Part shown: piece by piece, positions 34,659 to 44,238 of the stretch
Numbering within the stretch: the first letter of the stretch is position 1
Layout of the letters: the number at the start of each line of letters is the position of its first letter
Assembly: GCA_964412555.1 (NCBI GenBank)
Contig: CAYPPG010000038.1
Coordinates: 1-64,000, forward strand
DNA from: CAYPPG01 sp964412555
GTDB taxonomy: Bacteria; Hinthialibacterota; Hinthialibacteria; Hinthialibacterales; Hinthialibacteraceae
DNA length: 64,000 nucleotides
Direction of reading: 5' to 3'
The notes under the pieces: generated by a model
Told to the model about the DNA's origin: nothing
The model's database searches: none
What the model saw: the letters and a program-made list of their open reading frames with translations, nothing else
Made by a program: the position numbers and the translations under genes

Positions 34659-34721
34659 GCGGGCAGGGATGCCCGCGCTCCGACCTATAGCGGGTTGGAA
34701 GATGCGGGCAGGGATGCCCGC
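34659..34721. repeat. two direct copies of a GCGGGCA-GGGA-TGCCCGC hairpin
   Basis: Hairpins at 34659-34676 and 34704-34721, each flanked by GAT on the left and GCTCCGACC on the right; the 30-base unit is repeated exactly. They follow the end of the NtrC-type regulator gene. Same family as 13275 and 50864. Confidence 0.8.
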
Positions 34722-34762
34722 GCTCCGACCTTGCGCTTCGACCCTTGGGCTCCGGCTGATAA

Positions 34763-36136
34763 TTATTCGCTTTGGTAATTTTGGATTTCGTATTTTTGAA
34801 TGCGTCTTTGAAGGGAACTACGGGGGATGCCCAATCTCTTGGCGGCGTGTGTTTGATTGCCTTCCGTTGCTTTTAAGGCATCCGTAATCATCTCTTTTTC
34901 CAGGGATTCCAGGGCAAAGGCCAACGAATTGGACGACTTAACGTTTTTGGAAGCGGTGACGGTCGGGAAACGTATATTGACGGGTAAAAAAGTGGGGTGG
35001 AGTACGGATTGTCCTCCATTCAAGATGCAAATTTGCTCTACACAATTTTTCAATTCTCTGACATTTCCCAACCAGAGATAATCAATCATGATCTCCAATG
35101 TCTCTTTTGGAATGACACGAATTTTCGAACCGTATTTTCCAGCGCACTCTTCCAAGAAGTGCTCGACCAGAAGGGGAATGTCTTCCGGCCTTTCCCGGAG
35201 GGGGGGGATATGAATCGGGAAACGATTCAAGCGGTAGAACAAGTCTCGTTTGAAAGAATTGCTTTCCACCAATTCTTCGAGTTTTTTGTTGGTGGCGGCG
35301 ATGATCCAAACATCGACGGGGATCCGTTGTTCTCCCCCGACGCGGATGATTTCTCTCGTTTCCAAAACACGCAGCAAGGCGCTTTGCACTTCCTCGCGTG
35401 TATTACCAATTTCATCCAAAAACAAAATTCCACCGTCGGCCATTTCGAATTTTCCCCGCCGACGGTTCACCGCGCCGGTAAAGGCTCCTTTTTCGTGGCC
35501 GAACAATTCGCTACTCAAGAGATTTTCGGGGATGGCGCCGCAATCTACGGTAATATAAGGGGCTTTTTTTCGGTTGCTTTTTTCACGGATGGCATTGGCG
35601 ATCAGTTCTTTGCCGGTGCCGGTTTCACCGGTAATCAGCACATCCACTCCAAATTGAGCGGATTTTTCGACCTTTTGGAACACTTCCTTCATGGAAGGAC
35701 TTTTCCAGATACACTTGTTTACTCCTAAGTGGCGATCGATTTTTTCTTGTAAGGTAGTCACTTGGTTGGTTAATCTCTGGATATTGAGTGAGCGGTCGAT
35801 CATCTCGATCAGATGATCGGGATCGGCTGGTTTCACGCAATAATCGACGGCCCCTTCTTTCATGGCTTTCACGGCAGTCATGGCTTCGTTTAGGGCCGTA
35901 TACATAATAACCAAAATGCTTGGATCGATGGCGCGGAATCGTTTCAACAATTCAATTCCATCCATTTCCGGCATTTTGATATCCAAGATGATGACATCGA
36001 TTGTCTCTTTTTCTACGATTTCCAAAGCTTCGAAAGGTTTTGTCGACTGGAACGTTTTGTACCGGTGCCTCAAGACCGCATTCAGCCCTTTGACTACGGA
36101 TTCCTCATCATCAACAATTAACACAGCCGGCTTCAC
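34763..36136 (-). CDS. NtrC-family sigma-54-dependent response regulator
   Basis: A 457-residue protein with a receiver (acidic VDDEE, phosphoacceptor Asp52, Lys102 in YCVKPADPD), an AAA+ domain (Walker A GETGTGKE, canonical GAFTGA at 217-222, GGILFLDEIG, FKRDLFYRLNRFP) and a Fis-type helix-turn-helix (GNQTHAAKRLGIPRSSLQRRI). It activates sigma-54 RNA polymerase when phosphorylated. The start is a GTG with AAGGA ten bases upstream. It lies just upstream of the peptide maturase operon, across a paired palindrome that may be its binding site. Confidence 0.93.
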   Translation of the reverse strand: MKPAVLIVDDEESVVKGLNAVLRHRYKTFQSTKPFEALEIVEKETIDVIILDIKMPEMDGIELLKRFRAIDPSILVIMYTALNEAMTAVKAMKEGAVDYCVKPADPDHLIEMIDRSLNIQRLTNQVTTLQEKIDRHLGVNKCIWKSPSMKEVFQKVEKSAQFGVDVLITGETGTGKELIANAIREKSNRKKAPYITVDCGAIPENLLSSELFGHEKGAFTGAVNRRRGKFEMADGGILFLDEIGNTREEVQSALLRVLETREIIRVGGEQRIPVDVWIIAATNKKLEELVESNSFKRDLFYRLNRFPIHIPPLRERPEDIPLLVEHFLEECAGKYGSKIRVIPKETLEIMIDYLWLGNVRELKNCVEQICILNGGQSVLHPTFLPVNIRFPTVTASKNVKSSNSLAFALESLEKEMITDALKATEGNQTHAAKRLGIPRSSLQRRIQKYEIQNYQSE

Positions 36137-36820
36137 GATGTTTTGTCCTTAGAATTTGTTTTCAATTAATTCGAAAAAAATGTCTATCTTTTCACGAATG
36201 AAATTACTCCAAATTTTTCTTCCGGTCAACAGCTTATCGTATTTAAAAGGGGAAAACAAACAAAAATACCTATGGACCTTTCTTTTTACAGATTTCGTGA
36301 GTGAATGAATGTATTGTACTGTCTTTTTTCGGTTCGGTGAATAGACTGTTTCGTTTGTGGTTTTCAGTTCTATTTTCAAGACGGCTCGCTTCAAGTAAAA
36401 TAACGACAGGATGAAAAAAAAGAGCGAAGCATTTGCCGAGTTGATTCTCTCAGTTTCATTTTCTTTTGATCCTATACTGTTTTGTGGGTAAATGCTTCGC
36501 CCTCACTCACTAGCGGAATTTTACGTAAAAACTCTTCATCACGATCTCGATTAGCCTGCTATTCCGAAAGAAGGATTTCGATATGCCAATAAAAATGGGC
36601 TGATTTTATGTGTGTGGGAATGTTCGACTTTCAGGTTGTGGAAGATTCGATTCATGCACGTAATACATTAGTGGGCGATCTCAAGCGGCAATGTGGGTGG
36701 TTTACCTGATAGAAAAACATTGATTTTTCTACAAACGTTTATTCACCAATATAACTTCCTCTTGAAATTTAAAGTAGGATTGGTCATCCGCCTATAAGCG
36801 GTGCTCATAAGTGATCGACT
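36137..36820. other. intergenic region with a long-range inverted repeat
   Basis: Nearly 700 bases without a credible gene. GCGAAGCATTTGCC (36424-36437) and GGTAAATGCTTCGC (36487-36500) pair over 14 positions with one mismatch (a possible G-U pair), enclosing 49 bases. This could be a structured RNA, a terminator or an old mobile element scar. The rest shows nothing I can name. Confidence 0.5.
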
Positions 36821-38344
36821 TTAGTGCAATTCCCAACCGGATATGGCAGAAGGCTCGTCACCGTAAATTAAAACACCGTACGTGTTTTCGCGGTTGGGTG
36901 TTCCTAACCATCGCATTTGTCCATCGCGGTCCGCCGTTCCATCCGCTCCTTCATCGTTGTCGTCATCACCAATGGCAAGCGTAAATCCGATTTCCGGCGC
37001 TGTTGGATCGGGCATAAACACTTCTTTCTTGATTCTGACCTCAATTTGATAGCCTTTTTCGGTTTCCGTAGCAAGTCCATACCAATCGTCATTTTCCCCT
37101 TCGCCATAAAAAAACACATCTGCAGTATTGATGGAATTATTGGCGGAAATCATAATTTTCATGCTAACTCCCCAATCGATATTATTCCCTTCCGTTCGGC
37201 TTAGATCGCCGTCGATCATAATTTCAACCGTGTCATCATTCCAGATACTTTCCCCCACAGAACCCGGCGCTCCGGTATCGGCTCGTACCAAATCATCCGT
37301 TACATCAAACCCGAGATAAAGGTAATTTGCATCATGGAATGACAGGACTTCACTGGACAGGTCTTCCATGCTGGTCCATACCATCCCGGTGTTGAATGTG
37401 CAAGTATGAATATTCATATAATCCAGTGCGGCTCTATCCCATGTCGCATCATCCAGTTTCCCATCAATCACAACGGAATCCGTCATCAGTGGAACGGTGA
37501 TTTCACGGCGTCCAAAGATGACATCTCCATAGGTGCTTTCATTATGTGCTTCTCCGACCCATAGCAGTTGAGAGTCACGCGTTCCTTCCTCGGTATCGGA
37601 ATCGTTTACGGCGATATTAAAACCGATCGTGTCGCCTTTTTGTGGATTTCCGATTTTGGAGAGTTTGATTCGAAATTCATAATTAAATCCATCGAAATTG
37701 GCGTTTTCTAAGACAGCAGCAAACCAATCCGCATCGGCGCCTTCCCCAAAAGTGGGATCCCCGGCTTCTTTATCTCGACGCGCTCCGTTCGATGTTAGAA
37801 CAAATTGTCCCCCCGTTGCATATTCTTCAGGATGAGCCGAAACGTTTCCTTCTACCGCATTATGATTGCCATCGATAAAAATCTCGACCGAATCATCATT
37901 CCATGTTTCGCCATCTTCCGTGCTCGGATCAACTGCATTCATCCAGTCCCAATCGAAAGTCGTCACAGCAATATAAAGATACGTATCGTCGTAGATCATA
38001 AAGACCATATACATCAAATCAATATCATACGTATCATCCTGTAACGTAAGTTCACCCCCCACTAAAACGCCCGGTTGGGTTGGATCATCGGCGGGCAATT
38101 GGGGGAATATTTTTACAATCATATTATTATGGTTGAAACTTTGATTCGGCCCCCGCCCTTGGCCCGAATGCAGCCATGCAGGATCATCCACAATTCCATC
38201 GATCACGGGAGGTTCCAACCCTTCAATATCTCCAACGTGAGGAACATACTGCGTGCGTGGCGGAAACTCTTGCGTGCTTCCCGTCAAACCGATGATGATT
38301 AATACGCCCAATATGAATCCCATGTTTTTCAATGTTTTACCCAT
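36821..38344 (-). CDS. secreted protein with two CBM9-like domains
   Basis: A 507-residue protein from the ATG at 38344, chosen for AAGGA nine bases upstream; the frame is open to 38395. Signal peptide MGKTLKNMGFILGVLIIIGLTGS. Two copies of a CBM9-like sandwich: the first with PPVIDGIVDDPAW, YLYIAVTTFDWDW and WNDDSVEIFIDGNHN, the second with VVIDGKLDDATWDRA, YLYLGFDVTDD and WNDDTVEIMIDGDLS. These domains bind reducing ends of sugars in xylanases and recur alone in secreted proteins of unknown role. The protein ends AISGWELH, reminiscent of NISHWECY at the end of the protein at 49828. No catalytic domain. Confidence 0.8.
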   Translation of the reverse strand: MGKTLKNMGFILGVLIIIGLTGSTQEFPPRTQYVPHVGDIEGLEPPVIDGIVDDPAWLHSGQGRGPNQSFNHNNMIVKIFPQLPADDPTQPGVLVGGELTLQDDTYDIDLMYMVFMIYDDTYLYIAVTTFDWDWMNAVDPSTEDGETWNDDSVEIFIDGNHNAVEGNVSAHPEEYATGGQFVLTSNGARRDKEAGDPTFGEGADADWFAAVLENANFDGFNYEFRIKLSKIGNPQKGDTIGFNIAVNDSDTEEGTRDSQLLWVGEAHNESTYGDVIFGRREITVPLMTDSVVIDGKLDDATWDRAALDYMNIHTCTFNTGMVWTSMEDLSSEVLSFHDANYLYLGFDVTDDLVRADTGAPGSVGESIWNDDTVEIMIDGDLSRTEGNNIDWGVSMKIMISANNSINTADVFFYGEGENDDWYGLATETEKGYQIEVRIKKEVFMPDPTAPEIGFTLAIGDDDNDEGADGTADRDGQMRWLGTPNRENTYGVLIYGDEPSAISGWELH

Positions 38345-38692
38345 GATTTGCCATCCTTTCAATATGATAGTTTTTAAAAAATAGTTTTCCCGCAATACAC
38401 AATAATCAAAATTTCATGGAATTTTCATGTTCTCATAGGGATCCCCCCTTGTAAAGGGAAATTTTGAGAAATGCACCACAACATTGATTAAGCGAAAGTA
38501 TTCTCTCGTTCATTCAAGGAACCAAACGCACTTTTCTCCTAACAGTGTTTCGTTTCCTGGAATTTTCAAAAAGAACAATAATCGGTCAGAGAGATAGAAA
38601 AGGATTGTGGGATTGAAACGATGTCAACTTTTCGAAAAACAGTAATACTGCAACTACTGAAGCGTCTTGTCTATGATTTCCTCATTATCGGA
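38345..38692. other. intergenic region upstream of the CBM9-like gene
   Basis: About 350 bases between two leftward genes. It must hold the promoter of the CBM9-like gene, but I find no convincing boxes, repeat or structured element. Confidence 0.4.
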
Positions 38693-41620
38693 TCAATAAA
38701 CCGCCCATTCGTTCACGATTGTATCATTTTCCTTTGTTGTGAATCCGATGGAGGGATGCGGAAGGAGGAAAATCCCGCCCGAACCGTACAGGACAATGTG
38801 CGATCCATGGTTTGCGGAAGTCAACCCGAAGGAAGAAGCCAGTTTGTAATCGAAAATTTTGTGTTGGATGATCCGCTCATCATCCAATGCCATGATCAGT
38901 GCAACTGTTCGCGGCTCCGGTTTTTTTACGTCCTCATAATAACTCCCGCCGATAACCATGATTCCCTCATGCGCATGAACATAATCGACGGTGCCCCAAT
39001 CTCCGAGACGAATTTCTTGCTTCGTCTCATCGACGGATGCCGGATCAAACAAGATCATATTCATGCGGCGCGGATGAAGATAATCCCATTCTTCGCGAGC
39101 GACAATCCCAACCCGGTTTTCCCACACAAATGCTTCATTCCTGACGGAATCCAATGAAGTAAGGTTTCCAACGTCGAAGGAATAATGCACGGCTTCTGTC
39201 GCTGTGCTCCAATCGGAAAAACTGCCATACATTTCATTTGCGAGGATGGAGGCAAATTCTTGAAGGAGCATTCTCATGGTAAACTTCATCGCTTGTTGAT
39301 AGGTTTCTTCCATTGTGATGGCGAGACTTTCACAAACAGCTGCCATCGGTAAGTTTAAACTGCTGGCTGCCGCTGCCGCTCCCAATTGAAATGCATATTG
39401 CCATTTCGCAATGGTATCGATTCGGTTTTCGGCAGAGATCAAATCGATGAATCCGGGATAATCGGTCATGCAACTGTTCACAAATTTTTCAAACAACTCG
39501 TCCATATGAAAGCCAAAGGTCCAGCGGGAATCGATATGATTACCGAGATATTCCCGTAAGGCGGAATGCATCGACTGATCGAGATCGATTTCCCCCCAGG
39601 CTTCGCGGAGTGTCCGTGTCAATGCTAAACGTCCTGCATTTTCCATATATTCGAGATGACTCTTGCCTTCATCCCAGAGCTGATGAATTTGTGTTTGGGC
39701 TTCCTGAATATCTGTCTGTAAAACGCGCAGGAAATCTCCGACAGATGCTAAATCCTCTTGCCGAATGTCTAACTCGAAATTGATATCGAGATAAAGTTGA
39801 TGATCAAAAAGAACTTCGTTTACACTTGCTTCTACATCGATCCCTGCCGCCTGTAAACGATCAAGGATCGCATCACTGACCGCAAGTGTGATCGCGGATC
39901 GAACCGAGATTTCAGCGGAAAAGGAGTTCATCCGTTCTTGAAGGGTACCTGCAAGAGATAGAGAGGACATAAACGGTTCGATGGTATCCACCAACGCGCC
40001 GGCATATTCATCCTGTAATTGCATTACCGATTGCGATAATTCTTCTTCATATTTCAGATAATTCGGATTGCCGTTGAAATATTGATATAATTTCAACATT
40101 TCTAAGAACGCGAGTCCTCCGCGGTTCAATCCAACCCCTTCTTCGAACAAGGCCATTTCAAGGAATTCGCGGCAATCTTCCGGAAATTCATCGGGGACAT
40201 AGCGGTCGGGGATTAAATCGAGTAAATCTTCGAGAAAATCACCGAATGTGACAACATCATGAGCTAAACCAATGGCGCCGGAAACCGCTGCGCCTCCATC
40301 CGATGTGACGACGGCGTCGACTAATTGTTGCATGGACCATGTCATCCAATCGGGAATATCGGCATACGGTCTCACGTATTTGTCGAGTATGTATCGGGCT
40401 ACGGAATTTTTTGAAATGCCTTGATTGAATAATGCAGCAATCGTTTGATGCATCTCATTTTTCGTTGTAGTTTCTGGAATTTGGAAAAGATCATCCGTCC
40501 AAGTATGCAAAGCGGGCGCAAGCAAAGCGACTGACAATTCTTTTTCCAATTCCATTCGTAAGTGATGGTCCACGATCTTTTGAATCGCTACTATCACAGA
40601 ATCATTGCGATTGATATGATACTCATCAAGAATTTGTTGTAGTTGAATATTCTGCTCATATTTCAAAAGGATTGCTTCTTCGATAGTCGTTGAAATTTCC
40701 AACTCCAAATCTTCAAAAAAACGATCAACCGTATCTGCAAACCGTTCACCGAGTGCTGGTTGTTGAATGATCTGTTCAATTTGAGAACGAATGCTGCGAT
40801 TCAACACTTCGTAATTGAAGATTTGGAGAAGATACGGTTCCCAAAAAATGTCGAGAAATTTATCCGATTTGACCTTACGGCTTGAAATGTTAACGATATT
40901 GTTCAATACACTGATCGATGCCGGATTGTTGTTGAGTTCACCGTCGAGATGCCCGGAGAAAGATTGCATGATTTCTTCCTTATCGACTGGTGGAATCAAA
41001 GAGGAGATGAATGGTTTCTGTGGATTGGTAAAGTTCAAAATGACGTACCCATACTCCTCTTCGGGTACAACATCATACGGATCGAACAGCCTGCCAAAAT
41101 ACGTTCCATAACTCGCAGCCGAGCTCATGATCAAGGATTCTTCTTCATTCAGTATCTCCCCCACCGTTGCCGCAAAATCGTACTGTCCTCCCCGAATGAA
41201 TTCACCGGTTGGATTATGGTAATACTCGTAATCCCGAAAATTCGAGCGAACCACAATCACATCGTCAAAAACGTTGACATAGGGGAATTTCCAATGATTT
41301 AGAGGATCCGTCTCAAGGTTTCCATAATCCAATGAATCAGTCATCACTGGATTTTTGGGATCGCGTACGTTCCATATTTCCAATTTTTGATCCCCGTTGA
41401 CATATCGGCACGTAACATAAAGATACGATCCCCAACTTTTCACCGAATCGATGTTTGGTGAGGTTTCCGCATCCGTGTAAATCGATCCGGCGATTTGCAG
41501 AGGATTTGCTTGCGAACCGTCGAAGAGCAAATCGGTGTTTTGCGCTTGCGTTTCCAACACCACACAACAACAAACAACCCAAATCCCAACCACAACAAAA
41601 TCAACATGTTTTGAAGCCAT
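38693..41620 (-). CDS. very large secreted protein: beta-propeller-like ends around a helical core
   Basis: A 975-residue protein from the ATG at 41620, preceded by GGAGGG at good spacing; the frame is open to 41710. Signal peptide HVDFVVVGIWVVCCCVVLETQAQ. Residues about 30-220 look like LVIVD/propeller blades (SWGSYLYVTCRYV, KLEIWNVRDPKNPV, GYVILNFTNPQKPFISSL). About 570 residues of amphipathic helices follow, then the last 120 return to propeller-like strands (FVWENRVGIVAREEWD, MNMILFDPASVD, IMVIGGSYYED). It looks like a propeller split by a helical insertion. I know no matching family; no catalytic motif is evident. Confidence 0.65.
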   Translation of the reverse strand: MASKHVDFVVVGIWVVCCCVVLETQAQNTDLLFDGSQANPLQIAGSIYTDAETSPNIDSVKSWGSYLYVTCRYVNGDQKLEIWNVRDPKNPVMTDSLDYGNLETDPLNHWKFPYVNVFDDVIVVRSNFRDYEYYHNPTGEFIRGGQYDFAATVGEILNEEESLIMSSAASYGTYFGRLFDPYDVVPEEEYGYVILNFTNPQKPFISSLIPPVDKEEIMQSFSGHLDGELNNNPASISVLNNIVNISSRKVKSDKFLDIFWEPYLLQIFNYEVLNRSIRSQIEQIIQQPALGERFADTVDRFFEDLELEISTTIEEAILLKYEQNIQLQQILDEYHINRNDSVIVAIQKIVDHHLRMELEKELSVALLAPALHTWTDDLFQIPETTTKNEMHQTIAALFNQGISKNSVARYILDKYVRPYADIPDWMTWSMQQLVDAVVTSDGGAAVSGAIGLAHDVVTFGDFLEDLLDLIPDRYVPDEFPEDCREFLEMALFEEGVGLNRGGLAFLEMLKLYQYFNGNPNYLKYEEELSQSVMQLQDEYAGALVDTIEPFMSSLSLAGTLQERMNSFSAEISVRSAITLAVSDAILDRLQAAGIDVEASVNEVLFDHQLYLDINFELDIRQEDLASVGDFLRVLQTDIQEAQTQIHQLWDEGKSHLEYMENAGRLALTRTLREAWGEIDLDQSMHSALREYLGNHIDSRWTFGFHMDELFEKFVNSCMTDYPGFIDLISAENRIDTIAKWQYAFQLGAAAAASSLNLPMAAVCESLAITMEETYQQAMKFTMRMLLQEFASILANEMYGSFSDWSTATEAVHYSFDVGNLTSLDSVRNEAFVWENRVGIVAREEWDYLHPRRMNMILFDPASVDETKQEIRLGDWGTVDYVHAHEGIMVIGGSYYEDVKKPEPRTVALIMALDDERIIQHKIFDYKLASSFGLTSANHGSHIVLYGSGGIFLLPHPSIGFTTKENDTIVNEWAVY

Positions 41621-41847
41621 TGCTTCCCTCCCTGAATTCGTTATTTTACTTGAGCGAATGTCAAATAAATAGTATTTTAGCGTCCTTTGCCTCAAAATGT
41701 AGCGAATCACAATAAAAATATAATCTTTACTTACTTTCGGCAGTAAATACGAGAAACTTGATTACAAAATTTCATATACATGGACTTTCAGATAAATATT
41801 TTTAATAATGATTCCATAACCATATTTGATAGTGAGGGAGGAGACAT

Positions 41848-42999
41848 ATGTCAATACATGAGATTGGTGTTGCGGTAGTGGGGGCGGGATTCATTGGCCC
41901 TGTTCATCTTGAAGCTCTACGAAGGCTTGGAATCCGTGTGACCGGAATACTCGGTTGTGATCAGAATGAATCTGAATCGGCGCGTAAAACTCTTGGTTTG
42001 CAAAAGGCTTATGGAAGTTATGAGGAACTTCTATCGGACGTATCCGTGCAAAGCGTGCATCTCGCCGTTCCAAATGTGTTCCATTACGAAATGGCAAAAA
42101 AAGCGCTCAATGCGGGAAAGCATGTCATGTGCGAAAAGCCGCTGGCGATGAACTCGAAGGAATCCGCCGAACTGCTCGCTTTGGCGCAATCGAAACAGCT
42201 TGGAGCCGGTGTTTGTTACAACGTTCGTTTTTATCCAATCAATCTGCAAGCGCAACAGATGGTGAAAAGCGGGGAGGTGGGGCAAATCCATTTGGTCAAC
42301 GGTAGTTACGTGCAGGATTGGATGTTCCATGATACGGATTACAACTGGCGTTTGCTGGCAGAGCAAGGAGGTGAACTGCGTGCCGTGGCCGATATCGGAA
42401 CGCATTGGATGGATTTGATTTGTACCATATCGGGATTGGAAGTGGAAGCGGTTTTTGCCGACCTGAAAACCGTTCATGAAGTGCGGAATCGCCCCAAAGG
42501 AGAGGTGGAAACCTTTTCCGGAAAGTTACAATCCGAAATCCAAACGGAACCGATCGACATCACGACGGAAGATTATGGGAGCGTCATGTTCCGCTTCAAG
42601 AACGGAGGCCGGGGCACACTTTATGTTTCCCAAATCACAGCGGGGCGGAAAAACTGCCTTCGATATGAAATCACCGGCTCGAAATGCACACTTGCTTGGA
42701 ACAGCGAGGTCCCGAACGATCTCTGGATCGGCCACCGCGATCAGCCCAACCAAACCCTGATGCGCGATCCGTCGCTGGTAGCGGATATCCCCCGCGAATT
42801 CATCCATTATCCGGGGGGACACAATGAAGGATTTCCGGATACATTCAAACAATGTTTCAAAGCATTTTATGAATACATCGGCCAAGGCGATTATTCCGCC
42901 GATCCTTTATTTCCCACCTTCGCATCCGGACACAAAGAAATCGTGATTTGCGAAGCGATCTTGAAAAGCCATCGGGAAGAACGATGGATTCAACTGTAG
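41848..42999 (+). CDS. Gfo/Idh/MocA-family NAD(P)-dependent oxidoreductase
   Basis: A 383-residue enzyme with the Rossmann start VAVVGAGFIGPVHLEALRRLG, the CEKPLA motif (HVMCEKPLAMNSKES) holding the conserved Lys, and the C-terminal domain signature ADIGTHWMDLI. It acts on a sugar, inositol or related polyol. GGGAGGAG lies just upstream of the ATG. The sugar isomerase-like gene follows 10 bases later, so the two probably form a small catabolic operon. Substrate cannot be told. Confidence 0.9.
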   Translation: MSIHEIGVAVVGAGFIGPVHLEALRRLGIRVTGILGCDQNESESARKTLGLQKAYGSYEELLSDVSVQSVHLAVPNVFHYEMAKKALNAGKHVMCEKPLAMNSKESAELLALAQSKQLGAGVCYNVRFYPINLQAQQMVKSGEVGQIHLVNGSYVQDWMFHDTDYNWRLLAEQGGELRAVADIGTHWMDLICTISGLEVEAVFADLKTVHEVRNRPKGEVETFSGKLQSEIQTEPIDITTEDYGSVMFRFKNGGRGTLYVSQITAGRKNCLRYEITGSKCTLAWNSEVPNDLWIGHRDQPNQTLMRDPSLVADIPREFIHYPGGHNEGFPDTFKQCFKAFYEYIGQGDYSADPLFPTFASGHKEIVICEAILKSHREERWIQL

Positions 43000-43009
43000 G
43001 AGGATGACC

Positions 43010-43924
43010 ATGAAACTCGGTTTCGTAACCGCCATATTACCCGATCTCTCTTTCGAAGAGGTAATCGATTTTGCCGGGAAAACCGGATACGACTGCATCG
43101 AAGTGATGTGCTGGCCGAAAGGGAAAGCCGAAAGGCGGTATGCGGGTATCACACACATCGATGTGCAGGATTTCAATGAAGAGGATGCGAAAAAAATCCA
43201 CGACAAAACCGCCAGTGCCAATGTAGAGATCAGTGGACTTGGTTATTACCCCAATCCATTGACGCCGGACCGGCAGGAATCGGAAACCTATGTCGAACAT
43301 ATCAAAAAAGTGATTCTCGCGGCAAAGATTCTTGGCGTCAACCAGATGAACACCTTCATCGGTCGCGATTGGAACAAATCGATCGACGGCAACTGGCCGC
43401 GGTTTCTCGAAGTCTGGAAACCGGTCATCAATTTTGCCGAGGAACACGGCGTACGCATCGGCATCGAAAACTGCCCGATGTTTTTCACGAAAGATGAATG
43501 GCCGGGCGGGAAAAACCTTGCCTATAGCCCGGCAATCTGGCGAAGGATGTTTGAAGATATCCCTAATAAAAATTTCGGACTCAATTTCGATCCTTCCCAT
43601 CTCGTTTGGCTGCATATCGATTACATTAAACCGCTGCGTGAATTCGCCGACCGCATTTTTCATGCCCATGCCAAAGATGTTCGGCTCGATCAAGAGCGGT
43701 TGGATGACGTCGGAATTCTGGCGAATCCGTTGGAATACCACAACCCGAAATTGCCGGGACTGGGAGAGGTGAATTGGGGACGGTTTTTCTCGGTGCTTGG
43801 AGATACCGGCTATCGCGGCCCGGTTTGTGTGGAAGTGGAGGATCGGGCGTATGAAAGTTCGCTGGATGACCGAAAAGCGGCGTTGCGACAGAGCTTGACG
43901 TTTTTGCGGCAGTTTATTCCATAA
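43010..43924 (+). CDS. sugar phosphate isomerase/epimerase (AP endonuclease 2 TIM barrel)
   Basis: A 304-residue TIM-barrel protein from the ATG at 43010; the ATG at 43004 overlaps the AGGAGG site and is less likely. Family marks are GFVTAILPDLSFEEVIDFAGKTGYDCIEVM, RIGIENCPMF, NFGLNFDPSHLVW, FHAHAKDVRLDQ and the final GYRGPVCVEVEDRAYE, which supply the metal-binding Glu, Asp, His and Glu. It probably works with the oxidoreductase upstream on one sugar. A 45-codon relic of another such gene lies at 50891. Confidence 0.88.
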   Translation: MKLGFVTAILPDLSFEEVIDFAGKTGYDCIEVMCWPKGKAERRYAGITHIDVQDFNEEDAKKIHDKTASANVEISGLGYYPNPLTPDRQESETYVEHIKKVILAAKILGVNQMNTFIGRDWNKSIDGNWPRFLEVWKPVINFAEEHGVRIGIENCPMFFTKDEWPGGKNLAYSPAIWRRMFEDIPNKNFGLNFDPSHLVWLHIDYIKPLREFADRIFHAHAKDVRLDQERLDDVGILANPLEYHNPKLPGLGEVNWGRFFSVLGDTGYRGPVCVEVEDRAYESSLDDRKAALRQSLTFLRQFIP

Positions 43925-43967
43925 AATTCCCTCCTTGCTTTGGCTTAAGCATTGGTAAAATGTAATG

Positions 43968-43988
43968 TATAATCCTGCTGTATACAGC
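43968..43988 (+). promoter_or_regulatory. promoter -10 box and palindromic operator of the CopG-PIN pair
   Basis: A perfect TATAAT (43968-43973) is followed four bases later by the perfect 12-bp palindrome GCTGTATACAGC (43977-43988), 14 bases before the antitoxin ATG. The palindrome would overlap the transcription start, the usual place for ribbon-helix-helix autorepression. The -35 box is weak. Confidence 0.6.
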
Positions 43989-44001
43989 ATAGGAAGATAC
44001 C

Positions 44002-44238
44002 ATGATCCGAACACAAATATACCTTACTGAGCGTCAGCGGAAAGAATTAGACTCGATTGCAAAAACTTCAGGGAAGAAGCAGAGCGAGCTCATTCGAGAG
44101 GCTGTCGATCGTCTTATCGATCAAGAAGGGTGCACACGCCGGAAAGCGGTATTACAGCAGGCTGCCGGTATCTGGAAGGATCGCACTGATCTTCCTGATT
44201 TCACAGTTTTGCGTGCCGACTGGGGCAGAAGTGAATGA
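44002..44238 (+). CDS. CopG/ribbon-helix-helix antitoxin
   Basis: A 78-residue protein with a ribbon-helix-helix DNA-binding domain at the N-terminus (MIRTQIYLTERQRKELDSIAKTSGKKQSELIREAVDRLI) and a C-terminal tail that should bind the toxin (GIWKDRTDLPDFTVLRADWGRSE). It overlaps the PIN-domain gene by 4 bases. The palindrome just upstream is the probable operator for self-repression. Confidence 0.88.
   Translation: MIRTQIYLTERQRKELDSIAKTSGKKQSELIREAVDRLIDQEGCTRRKAVLQQAAGIWKDRTDLPDFTVLRADWGRSE

Noticed and set aside
38621..39157. Plus-strand frame of 178 codons
   Set aside because: Mostly antisense to the large secreted protein gene; no family resemblance and no ribosome binding site.
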